From the NCBI GenBank assembly GCA_029582165.1, contig CM055893.1, forward strand, positions 28,147,679 to 28,211,678: DNA of 64,000 nt. The letters are read 5' to 3'. The translations under genes and the position numbers were made by a program. Positions within the stretch are counted from its first letter, which is position 1; the number at the start of each line of letters is the position of its first letter. Positions 21,114-32,511 of this stretch are shown one piece after another. The notes under the pieces were generated by a model, which was not told the origin of the DNA, ran no database searches, and worked only from the letters and a program-made list of their open reading frames with translations. The stretch comes from Portulaca oleracea. Its lineage: Eukaryota; Streptophyta; Magnoliopsida; Caryophyllales; Portulacaceae.

Positions 21114-24100
21114 TCAATCTTCGAAATCCGCGAGGTATGCCACAACTGTCCCGGCATATTCCTCGCCCATGATGTATGGTTTGAGCTTCGATGAGTTCGC
21201 TTTGAAACACTTTCCTTGTGCATCTTTCAATTCAACAACTCTGGCGGGAAGAATTCTCACAATTTCAAATGGTCTGGACCACCGTGATCTCAATTTCCCA
21301 AAGAATAACTTCAGCCTTGAGTTGAAAATGAGAACCCTATCACCTACCACAAACTCACGTCGGTTCAACCTCTTGTCATGCAATGCCTTCGTTCTCTCCT
21401 TGTAGATCTTGTTGTTCTCATATGCATGACGCCTTAAATCCTCAAGTTCTTCTAATTGAAATAACCGACTACCTCCGGCCGCCTTGAGATCGAAGTTCAA
21501 CTTCTTGATTGCCCACATGGTTTTGTGCTCAAGTTCTACGGGCAAGTGACACGCCTTCCCATAGATAAGACGGTAAGGAGTAGTACCGATCAGTGTCTTG
21601 AAAGCGGTACGGTATGCCCACAAGACTTCATCCAATTTTTCCGCCCAATCTTTCCTTAAAGAGCTAATTGTCTTCTCTAAGATCTCCTTGATGGCACGGT
21701 TTGAGATTTCCACTTGACCTTGTGTTTGTGGATGGTAAAGGAGTCCTTTCTTATGCTTGATGCCGTACTTCTCCAAGAGAGACTCGAATTTCTTTTCGAT
21801 GAAATGGGAACCGTTGTCACTAATGATGACCCGTAGAATGCCAAATCTTGGAAATAGGGTCTTTTTCAAGAATTTCGAAACGGACTTCCCATCGCACCTT
21901 ACACATGGTATGGCTTCGACCCACTTTGTGACAAAGTCCACTGCCACTAGGATGTATTGGAAACCGCTTGACGGCGATAAAGGACCTATGAAGTCCAATC
22001 CCCACACATCGAAAGCTTTCACCTCAAGAATATAGTTCAATGGCACTATATTCTTCCGGGAGATGTTACCGGACCTTTGACACCTATCACATTGCTTGAC
22101 ATGCAAGTGGGCGTCACGGAAAAGCGTCGGCCACCAATAGCCAGTTTGCAAAACCCTCGCCGCGGTCTTTTGGGGGCCACCGTGACCTCCCACCGGAAAT
22201 TTGTGACAATGGGTCAAGATAGATTGTACTTCACTCTCGGGAATACATCGCCGGTACATCCCGTCATTGCAAAGATGGAAAAGGAAAGGGTCATCCCAAA
22301 AATAATGCTTCATGTCGTGGAGGAATTTCTTCTTTTGATGATGGTTCAAGTGTTGAGGAATCACTTCGCTCGCCAAATAATTCACAATATCCGCATACCA
22401 AGGATGTGAGTTGATAGCCAAAAGTCGCTCGTCCGGGAAAGAATCTACAATCAGTTGGGTGTCTTCCAAGTCGACAAGAATCCTCGAAAGGTGATCAGCT
22501 ATGACGTTCTTCGTGCCCGCCATGTCGCGGATTTCCAAATCAAATTCTTGCATAAGCAAGACCCACCGTTTAAGTCTCGGTTTTGTCTCCTTCTTTCCCA
22601 TCAAGTATTTGATAGCGGCACGATCCGTGTAGACTACCACCTTAGAGAACATGAGGTATTGCCAGAATTTGTTGAGCGCAAAAATGATCGCCAAAAGCTC
22701 CTTTTCCGTGGTAGTGTAATTCCTTTGGGCGCTATCAAGCGCATGGCTTGCGTAATAGATGACCCTAGGCTTCTTATCTACTGTTTGGGTCAAACACGCT
22801 CCCACAGCAAAGTTGCTCGCGTCGGCCATAATCTCGAAAGGTAGCATCCAATCCGGAGGTTGAACTACCGGAGCGGAAATCAAAGCCTGCTTCAACCTAT
22901 AAAACGACTCAAGGCACTCATCAGTGAAAATGAAAGGGGCATCTTTGCACAAGAGGTCAGTTAGAGGTCGAGCAATTTTTGAAAAATTCTCGACGAATCG
23001 GCGATAAAAGTCGGCATGGCCAAGGAAACTACGCACCCCCTTAACAGAAACTGGGGGTGGTAGGCGCTCTATAACCTCAACTTTATCCCTGTCTACTTCG
23101 ATGCCCTTAGAAGAGATTAAGTGACCCAGAACGATACCTTGTTCCACCATGAAGTGGCATTTCTCCCAATTCAGAACTAGATCCACTTCCTCACAACGAG
23201 TTAACACTTTCTCCAGATTTAGCAAACAATCATCGAAAGAATTACCGTACACAGAAAAATCATCCATAAAGACTTCCATGCATTTTTCAATGAAATCGCT
23301 AAAAATAGCCATCATACAACGTTGAAAAGTCCCAAGGGCATTACATAAACCAAATGGCATGCGACGATAAGCAAATGTCTCATATGGGCAAGTGAAGGTG
23401 GTTTTTTCTTGATGTGAGGGGTGGATTGGAATTTGAAAGAACCCCGAGTACCCATCCAAAAAGAAAAAATGTGAGTGACCCGCCAACCGCTCTAACATTT
23501 GGTTAATAAAGGGAAGGGGGAAATGGTCCTTCTTTGTTACTTTATTTAATTGGTGGTAATCGATACACATCCACCAACCAGTGACGGTTCGGGTACTAAC
23601 TAGTTCTTTCTTGTCATTTTCAATTACGATCATTCCATCCTTCTTGGGTATACACTGAACCGGGCTTACCCATTCGCTATTTGCGATGGGGAAGATGATC
23701 CCAGCAGCTAGCAACTTTACTACTTCCTTTTCAACCACTTCTTGCATGTTGGGATTTAAACGACGTTGGGGTTGCCTAGTAGGCTTGGCATCTTCTAGCA
23801 AATCAATCGAATGCATGCATATGGAAGGGGACAAACCTTTCAAATCTTCTATCCTATAACCTAATGCACCCCTATGTTTCCTAAGCAAATCAAGCAACTT
23901 GGACAATTCAAAATCATTCAAATTCGCATTCACAATGACAGGATAAGACTTCTCATCATCCAAGAAAGCATATTGGAGGGAAGGGGGTAGTGCTTTAAGC
24001 TCTAAAGGAGCAGAAGATTGAATTTGAGAGGAAGACATACCTTTGAAGATCGCATCTTGAATCTCCATGCAATCCATATAAGGCTCATCAATAATAATCT

Positions 24101-26639
24101 CCTTATGCATGGGTGAAGAGTCAAGAAGGTTGGTGAAGAAAGTAATATCAGTGCCGTCGGTCTCAAATTGGAAAGACTCCAATAAGCAAGCTCCCAAGGG
24201 ATCATCGCAAATAGATTCAAGAAGATGGGAGTCCTCAATATACTCATCAATAAGGAATTCCATCATATCAATGGCATAGCATGAATCCCCATACGAAGGA
24301 CATTTCAATGACCCCTCAAGTTGAAAAATTATGCTTTCATTCCCGACATTCAACGACATGCTTCCATTCTTCACATCAATAATGGCTCCCGCCGTAGCAA
24401 GGAACGGCCTTCCAAAAATAATAGGGATGTTGTTGTCTTCCTCTATCTCCAAGATCACAAAATCACAAGGAATCAAAAACCGCCCCACTTGGACCGGGAT
24501 GTCTTCCAATATTCCCAACGGTCTTCGCACGGAACGGTCGGCCAATTGAAGGTTAATTGTTGTAGGAGCAAGATCGTCGAGATTTAACTTCTTGCAAATC
24601 GAATATGGCATGATGCTTACACTTGCTCCTAGATCACATAGGGTACGGCCAATCCGCATATCACCAATGGTACATGGAATAGAAAAACTTCCGGGGTCGG
24701 CTAACTTCTCCAGTGATTTGTTATCGATAATTGCACTACAATCCGCCATCAAATGGATCATAGATTTCTCTTGAATCCTCCTCTTGCTCGTGAGAAGCTC
24801 CTTCAAATGCATCTTGAAGGACGGGACTTCAGAAATAGCATCAAGAAATGGAATGTTCACTTGAAGCTTCTTGAGCATCTCAATGAATTTTGAAAACTTT
24901 GCATCGGATTTTGGCTTTGCTAACCGATCGGGAAAAGGGACCGGTGGTAGCTTTGGCTTGTCAATAGTTTGGATTGGTTTTTCTTCCACCATTTTTCCTT
25001 TCCCTTTTCTTAACTTCTCCATCTCCTCTCTTTCTTTACTAGATTCTCCCAATTCATCCTCATGTGCTCCCTCAACTTCCTCACCCAATACCAACTCACT
25101 TTCCCGTTTCTCCAACAAATCTTCCTCCTCCGAGATATCCACCACATCACCTTTTTTGTCACCCAAGACCTCCTCTTCCACCATTCTAGGTCCATCAATC
25201 TCCTTGCCACTCCTCAATGTAATCGCATTAAGTTGCCCCTTCGGGTTAGGTTGGGGTTGGCTAGGCAAAGATTGGATAGGTTGAGATTGTTGTGCCAATT
25301 GGGCCAATAGTAACTCGAGGTTCTTAATATGAGCTTGGTCTTTTTCTCGGTCTAAGGCCATCTTTTCTTGAGATAAGGCCAACTTTTGGAGGGTTTGGTC
25401 AAGGGTTTCTTGTTGTGGTGGTTTGGGTGGTTGGGAAGATTGACCTTGGTGAGTGTTTTGGTGGTGGTTTTTGTGGTATTGGCGGCGATTTTGATTTGGG
25501 AATCTGGGGGGTGGGTTTTGGTTTAGGGGAGCTTGTTGGTTGTAGGCGTAATTCCCACGAGGACGAATGGGGGTTTGATTGGTGTAAGAGAGGTTATTGT
25601 TGGGATAGATGGCTTGGACTTGCTCGGTTTGATACTCTTCACATCGCTTCGAAGAATGTGGCCCTCCACAAAAACCACATACCAAGACTCGGGCATCCGG
25701 AATAAGCATAGGTACTTCTTGAGCCGCCTTTACATGCCTCATGGTTTCCTCCAAAGCTACCTTTTGTTGCATCTCAAGAACGGCATTCATGAGAAATTTA
25801 ATAGTAGGATTGCTTTCTAGAAGAGGACCATCTCTTGGACCACGGCCGCCTCCCCAATGAGGAGAGTTTTGAGATAGCTCGTGAAGAAATACGTTTGCTT
25901 TCTCCGCTGTCTTCTTGAGGAACATGCCCCCCGAGGCATAATCGATAGATTCTCGCAAAGAGCTACTCAATCCGGAATAGAAGTGATGCAATAATAACCA
26001 ATCCTCAAGATTATGGTGTGGACACCTCCGTTGGAGACCTTTGAATCTCCCCCATGCTTCGAATAACGACTCATCGGGCTCTTGCTTGAAGCTCATGATG
26101 GCTTGCCTCAACCGACACATCTCATCATTGGGGAAAAACCTTTAAAGAAAGTTGCGGCTAAGGGCATCCCATGTTGAATAAGTTCCGGGTGGACACGTGT
26201 TGAGCCATAATAATGCTTTCCCTTTCAAGGTAAGAGGGAAAAACTTCAGCTTCATGTATTTGGCGGAAACTCCATTCATTTGTACAAAGCCGATGCGTTG
26301 CTCGAATCTGTTGATGTGGTCAATAGGATTTTCATGCTCTCCATGATACGGGGTGTTTTCAAATATCTCCAATAAATATGGCTTGAACTCAAACGATGCA
26401 TTCGGTGGTAATTTTGGTAACGTGCTGGGATCGCCTCCCGTACCCGACGATGGTAAGGAATATGATGCTGAGGTACGGGGTGGAACTTGCTCTCCTTCAG
26501 CCATTGGAATTTCAATCGTCTCTCGCTCCCTTTCTTGTCTAACTCATCTCGAACTGGCATTAGCTTGGTGAGTGATACTCTCTGGATTCGGGTTCGGTGG
26601 AGTTACAGGAGTTTGGCCTCGTCGAGAGCGAGTCCGCAT
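21114..26639 (-). pseudogene. Athila3 gag-pol polyprotein (two stop codons)
   Basis: One frame of 1842 codons starts at MRTRSRRG (26639). In-frame stops are TGA at 26544-26546 and TAA at 26142-26144; the last uninterrupted stretch, from 26120, is 1668 aa. Residue numbers here count from 26120. Gag holds a zinc-knuckle-like [13 protein letters not shown] at about 148. The aspartic protease has [11 protein letters not shown] at about 495, the Athila-type variant of the usual D-T/S-G. RT carries [21 protein letters not shown] and the active site FMDDFSVYG at about 950. RNase H shows MADAS, TTEKE, YTDRA and ADHLSR (about 1093-1215). Integrase shows the HHCC finger with [12 protein letters not shown] (about 1330), then catalytic D (GLDFIGP, about 1375), D (SDNGSHF, about 1435) and E (GQVEISN, about 1470), with a C-terminal domain to the end. 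Apart from the two gag stops all catalytic residues look intact, so this is the youngest coding region in the window. Confidence 0.93.
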
Positions 26640-26755
26640 GAACAAAAGGAAAAATAGAAGAATCAAATTTCCAGTAACCAAGGATAACAAAATCTCTAGC
26701 AGTGAAATGATCTTAAACAAACTAAAGACAAAGAACTAAGCTAGGTGCGCTTGCG
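26640..26755 (-). other. Athila3 leader between primer-binding site and gag
   Basis: A short leader of 116 bases lies between the primer-binding site and the first gag Met. Part of it (the TTGGTTACTGGAAATTTGAT area) has a diverged counterpart in Athila2 just before gag (12525-12560), which places the 5' deletion of Athila2 between LTR and leader. Confidence 0.6.
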
Positions 26756-26772
26756 CCCCGGCAACGGCGCCA
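26756..26772 (-). other. Athila3 primer-binding site (tRNA-Asp type)
   Basis: Plus-strand CCCCGGCAACGGCGCCA is identical to a tRNA 3' end with CCA; on the element strand it reads TGGCGCCGTTGCCGGGG, three bases after the LTR. Athila elements are known for tRNA-Asp priming with this sequence. Confidence 0.88.
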
Positions 26773-26775
26773 TTT

Positions 26776-28412
26776 TGTTAGTGGAGTGGTTTGTAAGACC
26801 ACGGTTTTATCGTTCTTCCAAAGGGAGCTAGGGGCCTTAGCTGTAACTAGTTAACTCTAGGTGTGGTTTAGGATCATGAAAGGATGATAGAATTTAGGGT
26901 AAAAGCAATACAAACACACTATGTTCAGTCAAGAAGGTGAAACAATGGGTGTCAGGAGACTTTCGGGATGCAAACGGGAATGAGGAAATGGGTTTCGCAA
27001 TAAAAGAGTAACGAGAAAGGGAATTCAAATCGTAATTCCGTTCGAAAAATACCCACCGGGCTTCCTCTTTCAAGGATAGTCTGGATTAACTTCCCCAAAA
27101 TCCATCGACAGACCCGGGAAAGTTAATAGAACGAAATTTCCTAGTTGGTTTCTATTCGCTTTCGTGAACTAGAATACTAACTATCCTAATTCCTACCTTC
27201 CAACAAGCATTGGATGTATTCGGGATGCTTTCGCACCCAATTACATCCCACTTGAGGGAAGGATGGGATTAGGAAGTTGATTTCCTAACTAGTTACTCAC
27301 TAATATTGCTAACCCAAACCTAATCACCCATTCACACCCTTAATATCTCCCTAACCCATTAAGGTTCTAGCCACTAAACATCCTAACTATCATGATAATA
27401 ACATCAACAACTTCATTCATGCTTAAAACAATGAACAAGATGACAATAAACATTCAACAATACCAACAATATCAATGATAACAAAAACAGAGATTAGTAA
27501 ATAAGCAATAAATTAAAGAGGGAAAGGTTAAGAAATGCTCATTGATTGTGATGACAAGGGAGAAAACATCAGGATAATAAAGCTCCAATGCTCCAAAGTT
27601 AAGAATAATCTTCAAACTTGCAATAATAATGAAGAGAATCCAATACAAGAACCAATAATCTCAGCAAAGCTCCTCCTTAATCACTCTAATCTAAGGCTTA
27701 AAAATGTGATAAAGAGTACTAAAGTTTCATAAAAGATTGATAAAGTTGTTGTCTCTATTGTATTTAGCTAAAAAGACTTAAATACCTTAAATAGCAATCA
27801 GGGTTGTTACTCAAAACTCATCATTTTACACAATAGACAAATCTGGCCCGTAGGGGACCGTGGGCACGGACAAGGTGACCGTGGTCACGGTCTAGGCGAT
27901 TAGGGCTGACAACTTTTCGCTCCTTCGCACCGCCGTGGCTACGGTCAAAGGAGACTGTGGCCATGGTCTAGTTCGACCAGCTTCTTCCTTGGGCAGGGTA
28001 GGATCCCATCGTGGCTACAGTCAAAGTGACCGTGACCACAGTCTATCTCGGGTGGCAAGGTCTCTTCCCTTGGTCATGGTTCAATCATACCGTGGCTACG
28101 GTCAAGGTGACCGTGGCCACGGTCTCTCTACGCGATTATCTTGGTGTTCTTCAAGCGGCTTCCGCTGCCTTTCGACATGTCCAGCCCTTCTAATCCGCTG
28201 CCTTTGACACGATCAAGGCTCTGGGAATCTTAGGGAATCTCGGGATTCCCATGATTGGTGCAAAATTGGCCCATTTAGAATCATTTTGAGTGAAACCCTT
28301 CGGAAACTACAAAAGTAACTAAAACGCATTAAAAGTTATTAAAAAAAACTACGAAACAACTCAAAAGCCTAAGTATTTCGGCGGTGTTTAGACACGAAAT
28401 CGGGTCTAAACA
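26776..28412 (-). repeat. Athila3 5' LTR (1637 bp)
   Basis: On the minus strand it opens TGTTTAGACCCG at 28412 and closes ...CCACTAACA at 26776, three bases from the primer-binding site. Both ends are homologous to the Athila1 LTR. U3 carries the palindrome cluster 27845-28124, followed by a TATTTAA box near 27796-27780. Confidence 0.92.
27780..28124 (-). promoter_or_regulatory. Athila3 U3 palindrome cluster and TATA-like box
   Basis: About eight ACCGTGG-CACGGT half-palindromes or full palindromes are spread over 280 bases, including the perfect GACCGTGGCCACGGTC at 28109-28124. On the element strand they precede TATTTAAGGTATTTAA (about 27796-27780), the likely core promoter. The dense CpG content stands out in otherwise CpG-poor LTR sequence. 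Confidence 0.62.
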
Positions 28413-28511
28413 CTTAGCAATCTTAACCCGACCTTTGACCTAGATTCTATGACCAAGGCCCCTCGCTCCCTGAGAAGAACGATAAAAACCGGTCTAACAA
28501 ACCACGTTACA
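28413..28511 (+). repeat. Athila2 3' LTR, right fragment
   Basis: These 99 bases match the last 100 bases of the Athila1 LTR (from about 2859, CTTAGCAATCT...), including the ATTCTATGACCAAGGCCCC block, and end CGTTACA. This is the distal end of the LTR that begins at 19248. About 1.3 kb of LTR between the two pieces is missing. Confidence 0.85.
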
Positions 28512-29353
28512 AATGTTATTTGGGGAATAAGAGAGGAAACTATGGAGCATATTCTTATTAAATTCCTGATGGCAATTGGGTATGGCATTTTAGCGGTTTT
28601 TCAAATGAGTTGTGGATGCTTAGAAATGTGTCAATGTTAGACAAACTAAACCAAATTGAAGTGGTGTTGGGATGAGAAAAGTTGGGTGAAGTTGTTGCAA
28701 TTATGTTTGAAATTTGGAATAGCTGAAACAAATTTATGTTCGGCAAGGAGACGGAATTCCATATATTAGCAAGTAGAGCTACAAACTTTCTAACGAGCAT
28801 TAGGGAGCTAAAGCAAAATGAGGAACCTTAATGGAGGTAAAATTGGCAAAATAGGTGGAGGATAGGGTTTCGCGCTTCAAAACTAGTTGGGTCATGAGAC
28901 TCTACGCTGCATCAGACATGGGATCAATTTGTGGGTACTGAAGTTGAAGGAGATAGGGCTTTCCTATTTACTTTGCCCTGAGGAAGACAAAGGAAGAAGG
29001 TATGTAAAAAGTGATGTTTGAGGGAGACTCTTTAGCGTTAATGTCCAAGCTATGTACGAAAGAATAACCCAACAACTTTTTAGGCTTTATCTGACTAAAA
29101 TTTATGAGGAATGTAGGCATTTAGAATTTGTTTTTCTTTTTTTTAAAAAAAAAATTGGTCTCATGTTAGGGGGTACTCAAGTAGCTCATATCTTAGGCCA
29201 TTACCAACTGATTGAGTTTCGGATGAGAGTTTGGATGGATGAGGACATGAGGTCCTAGATATAGTCAACATGATCTGGTGTCACAAGATACGTGTTCTTT
29301 TTTTGAATGATTCAATAACATAACACCTTTGGCTATCAAAAAAAAAAAAAAAG
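28512..29353 (+). pseudogene. LINE H, second half: zf-RVT end, RNase H-like end and poly(A)
   Basis: The LINE frame picks up directly after Athila2 with REETMEHILIKF, the conserved second half of the RT-associated zinc-binding domain, at about 28524-28565. A degenerate RNase H-like tail follows (28930-29260; GDRAFLFTL and TKIYEECRHL are readable in different frames). It ends in 15 or so A residues at 29339-29353. Poly(A) at the 3' end is expected for a LINE. Many stops make it dead. Confidence 0.75.
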
Positions 29354-29679
29354 AACACTCGACCAAAAATTATACTCTGTTTGATTTTTGTTTTATTTTT
29401 TTTTGAGAAAAAGCCCTGAAGACATGATATAGCTATACAATACATATCTTCCTGGACTAAGGCAATAACAACTCAGGCCTTTCCTCTGACCAAATTCTTG
29501 TACAAAAATCATTGGGTTGTAGGTGAGTGAGGGAGTGGAAACATTACTCACTCATCTTTTGACATGACCCAAAAAATATAATCAAAATTACAACTCCACT
29601 TTCTAATTTCATAAAGGATCATTGCTAAGTTGTTTCTCCCAATGAAGTTATTTTTTAACATTTGTGAAAAAACCCTTGG
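29354..29679. other. Unassigned DNA between LINE H and element G
   Basis: AT-rich sequence with no ORF, LTR end or repeat that I can place. It may be old flanking DNA into which both LINE H and element G inserted. Confidence 0.4.
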
Positions 29680-29683
29680 GGGG

Positions 29684-30318
29684 TGAATAGGGTTGTATAA
29701 AATTTCTGCACTTTTGCAAGAACTAATAAACTGAATAATACTTCTTTATTTGATTAACTTGAAATACAGAGAGAGTAAAGAGAATCACAAACTCAGAAAT
29801 TCTCAGGACAGTAATGTCCTCAAAACATGCTTACAATGACAGAGCCTAGAACCAGGCCTCTGCAGAGTAATCTCACTAATGAGATTGAAGAATCTCACAA
29901 CTCACTAAAGGAAGAGCTCTGCCATTTTAGCTACACTCTATAAAGGCCTTACCAAAAATACCCCTTTGGCTTACACTAAGAATTTTTCTTCACCATAAAT
30001 TCCTACACTTGATTTAACTTGCTTGGAATCGATTGTCTTCTTCAGAAGGAGAGATAGAGCATTTTATATGCATTGATCTTCAACGGCAATGGCTCTGTCA
30101 ATTTACTTCCTTGTGTAGCTGATGCTTTCCATTTTGAGTCTGATTCTTTAACTTTAATCTTTTGGAAGTTTGAAATCCTTTGATCTTTGATTCGAAATTT
30201 ACATGGTAGAGCTTTTTATAGTAGTGCAGAATAATTCAAAGAACATGCTGAGAGATATAATAGGATATTTGCGCCTGAGGTCCTTGGGAGGGTGTTTGAA
30301 GCTGCACTTGTTTCTTCA
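29684..30318 (-). repeat. Element G 3' LTR
   Basis: On the minus strand it starts TGAAGAAACAAG at 30318, right after a GGGGAGAT purine tract (30332-30320). It matches 37680-38158 and 53289-53580, which are the two pieces of the 5' LTR. A TATA-like box on the minus strand lies at 30221-30213. Unlike most LTRs here it has no GC-rich palindrome cluster. Confidence 0.82.
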
Positions 30319-30389
30319 ATCTCCCCTTTTTTGTTTGAAAGACAAAAATTGCAAATTGCATATGTGGCAGATAGAGACATAACAAATAT

Positions 30390-30952
30390 GAGTAAATTAC
30401 TTTTACCCTACCTAACATTTATGGTAATAATTTTTACACACCCGACATTTGTGAAATATTTTTTACCTTATCTGATATTAAGTGAAAATATTTTTTTTTG
30501 TGGCAGAATCCGGTTACTTCTTATCGGACATGTGAAAAATACCATAATTCCCTTATATGACTATATGAATGTACCATGCTACCCCTAACATTGAGAAGGA
30601 AATGACTTAAATGACCTTTTCATTTTCAGAATGGAGAGGGGTTGGGTTTTCGAAGTAATAATGTAGAGAAACAGTTGGGGTTTAAATGCCATATGAATTA
30701 ATATTAAGGGTAAAAATATCAATTCATATTTAATTGAACGTCATATGAATTAATATCAAGGGTAAAAAAGTTAATTCATATTTATCTTTTTAATGTTTCG
30801 CCGGAAAATCCAACAAAAATCAAATATAGAATATCTTAGTAGGTTTAACTATATGAACACTTAATGTCAGGTAAGGTAAAAATTATTTCACAAATGTCGG
30901 GTGTATAAAAATTATTACCACAAATGTCAGGTAGGGAAAATGTAAGTTTTTC
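30390..30952. mobile_element. Foldback MITE 1 (MULE-type size of target duplication)
   Basis: This is a 563-base element whose arms (30390-30481 and about 30860-30952) are long inverted repeats, starting GAGTAAATTAC and ending GTAAGTTTTTC. It is flanked by TAACAAATAT (30380-30389) and TAACAGATAT (30953-30962), a ten-base duplication with one mismatch. Each arm holds three related 30-33-base units ending in T-runs. There is no ORF, so it is non-autonomous. It lies in the 3' non-coding part of element G. Confidence 0.72.
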
Positions 30953-31019
30953 TAACAGATATAGCATATAGACATAGCATACCCATAGGGATTCATATTG
31001 AAGTATAGCATAGTAGTAT

Positions 31020-32511
31020 AGTGTACTTAATACATGCCTTCAGATCATTCTCTCCCATCTTTTTTTTCAGACAAAAGGAAACAGGAGAGTACAGACTGCA
31101 AAAAAATGTTTGGCCAGAAAAGTTTGCTGAAACCCAAGTTCAAAGGAGAGATAGTTCAGTTGTGGGAAGGGGGATCAGGGGAGGCATCCTTGGGAGCAGG
31201 TTCGATGATAGGGGCAAATGGAGGAGATCGAGGTTTGATGAGAGCCTCAGCTTGATGGACCAAGTCTTTAAGCGCAGCGCAGATGCTGGAGTTGACTAGG
31301 AGATTGGCTTTGAGGGAGGCGTGAAGGTCCTACATGCTCTTGAGTTCATCCTTGAGGGAGTGCACTACATGTGTAAGGTGGTCCACTTAAGCCTATAGTA
31401 TCTGAGAAGCATCTTTGGAGGTTTGAGCCGATGAGGTGGCGTTGATGACCTTGAGGTCGTCAAAATGCAACCAGTGATCGACAAGTGGGCTGAGACTTGT
31501 AACCCAGAGATTCCAGCATCGCAATGTTTATGGTGGGTACAGTTATGGGGATCTTGTCATCGAAGGCCAAAGGGATATGAAAGGCTTTGAACAGATGGTG
31601 AATTACATTACAGTATGGGAGGGGGCTAGAGTTGCTAGAGGTTGCCCTGACCATATGTTGGAGAATGACTTAACCAATGTCTAGGTGGAAATCATTTAGG
31701 ATATTGAGAAGGAAGGCAACACAAGGTTCATTGATCGTTTCTTTGGAGGTCCCCCTGGGTAGTATAGTGCGGACGACGATGTAGTAAAGGCAGTGAGCTT
31801 CAGACTTCATATTTGTGTATTAGGGATATTTGGTGGTGGATAGATTGCCAAATTTTGCCAGAAGTTCTTCTTTGGCCTCGGAAGTATTGGAAAGGGAAGG
31901 TTTGGAGGGATCAGGTGTTAGATTGAAGACTCACTCAATGGTGACAGGAGTGAGATGGATGTCTCGGCCAAGGACAGTAGATTTGTAAAAGGGTTTGGTT
32001 GGGTTAACTATGGTGTCCTTAAGATGAGCATAGAATTGGTATACTAGTTCGAGGTAACAGAATTCATCCCCTTGAAAGAAGATATGGTAGCCCATATTAG
32101 AAAGGTTAGAGAGAAAGGATAATTTCGTACTTCGAAGGTCGTCTAAGTTGACTTTTCACAGTGAAGAAGGGGTCGGGTTTTGAATGCTTTGAAACGCTTT
32201 TTCAACATCTCCTAAGAGGCGACGGAGTCGGCGGCTGGGTGAGGAATATTGGCCAGTTCTTCGATGGAGGAGTCAGTGGATGCGGTGTCAGGTGTGGAAG
32301 GGGGTTTGCTTGAGCGGAGGCGCTTGGCCACACTGGAGGTGACAGCAGGGCGAGTTCTCTTTTTGGTAATGGTTGGAGAGAAAGTGGGAACTAGAGAGAA
32401 TTTTTGAAGGCGATAAGTAAGAAGAGATAGCGACTGGTAAAAGGGATGGTGAGATATGTTGGTGGGGACGAAGTTAAATAGGGGAAGAGGGGGTAAAAGT
32501 GATGATTGCAT
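31020..32511 (-). pseudogene. Element G post-pol ORF (Sirevirus env-like type)
   Basis: On the minus strand the segment 32511-32212 starts MQSSLLPPLPLF and is rich in S, T and P with a basic run (KKRTRPAV). From about 32190 to 31460 a single frame, with only a few stops, reads KVNLDDLRSTKLSFL, GDEFCYLELVYQFYAHL, LGRDIHLTPVTIE and ITVPTINIAMLESLGYK. 31460-31080 continues as a probable coiled coil (VDHLTHVVHSLKDELK). A large ORF after pol is a Sirevirus hallmark. I see no membrane helix. The frame is broken, and the assignment rests on position and general character. Confidence 0.58.

Larger units (their letters stand above)
19433..28412 (-). mobile_element. Athila3: Athila-like Ty3/gypsy element, 3'-truncated
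   Basis: In minus-strand order: 5' LTR (28412-26776), tRNA-Asp-type primer-binding site (26772-26756), gag-pol (26639-21114), spacer with palindromes, and the start of an env-like ORF (19774). Sequence is then lost at a rearranged junction; there is no 3' LTR. It lies inside the Athila2 3' LTR. The five bases outside its 5' LTR (CTTAG, 28413-28417) belong to the Athila2 LTR, where Athila1 reads CTTAGCAATC, so this looks like a real insertion whose other side was deleted later. Confidence 0.87.
11370..28511 (+). mobile_element. Athila2: Athila-like Ty3/gypsy element, pol-less, with nested Athila3
   Basis: The element runs from TGTTTAGTCCC (11370) to ...CGTTACA (28511) in the zinc-binding region of LINE H, which resumes beyond it. 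Inside are the 5' LTR (shortened), gag, a spacer, an env-like ORF, a tail with three purine tracts, and a 3' LTR split and mostly deleted by Athila3. There is no protease, RT, RNase H or integrase. The flanks (GCATG and AATGT) suggest a decayed target duplication rather than a clean one. Confidence 0.82.

Noticed and set aside
24871..25284. 137-codon plus-strand ORF rich in serine
   Set aside because: It is the complement of the Athila3 gag-pol frame (E/K-rich codons read backwards). Several other plus-strand ORFs between 21.1 and 26.5 kb are the same kind of shadow.
26756..26772. tRNA-like sequence CCCCGGCAACGGCGCCA as a tRNA gene
   Set aside because: Only the 3' end of a tRNA is matched, and it lies exactly at a primer-binding site position. 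The same holds for the sites at 7037, 37655, 39466 and 48767.
11365..28516. Claim of a perfect 5-bp target duplication for Athila2
   Set aside because: The flanks read GCATG and AATGT; only a shifted, imperfect match is possible, so I rely on LINE continuity instead.
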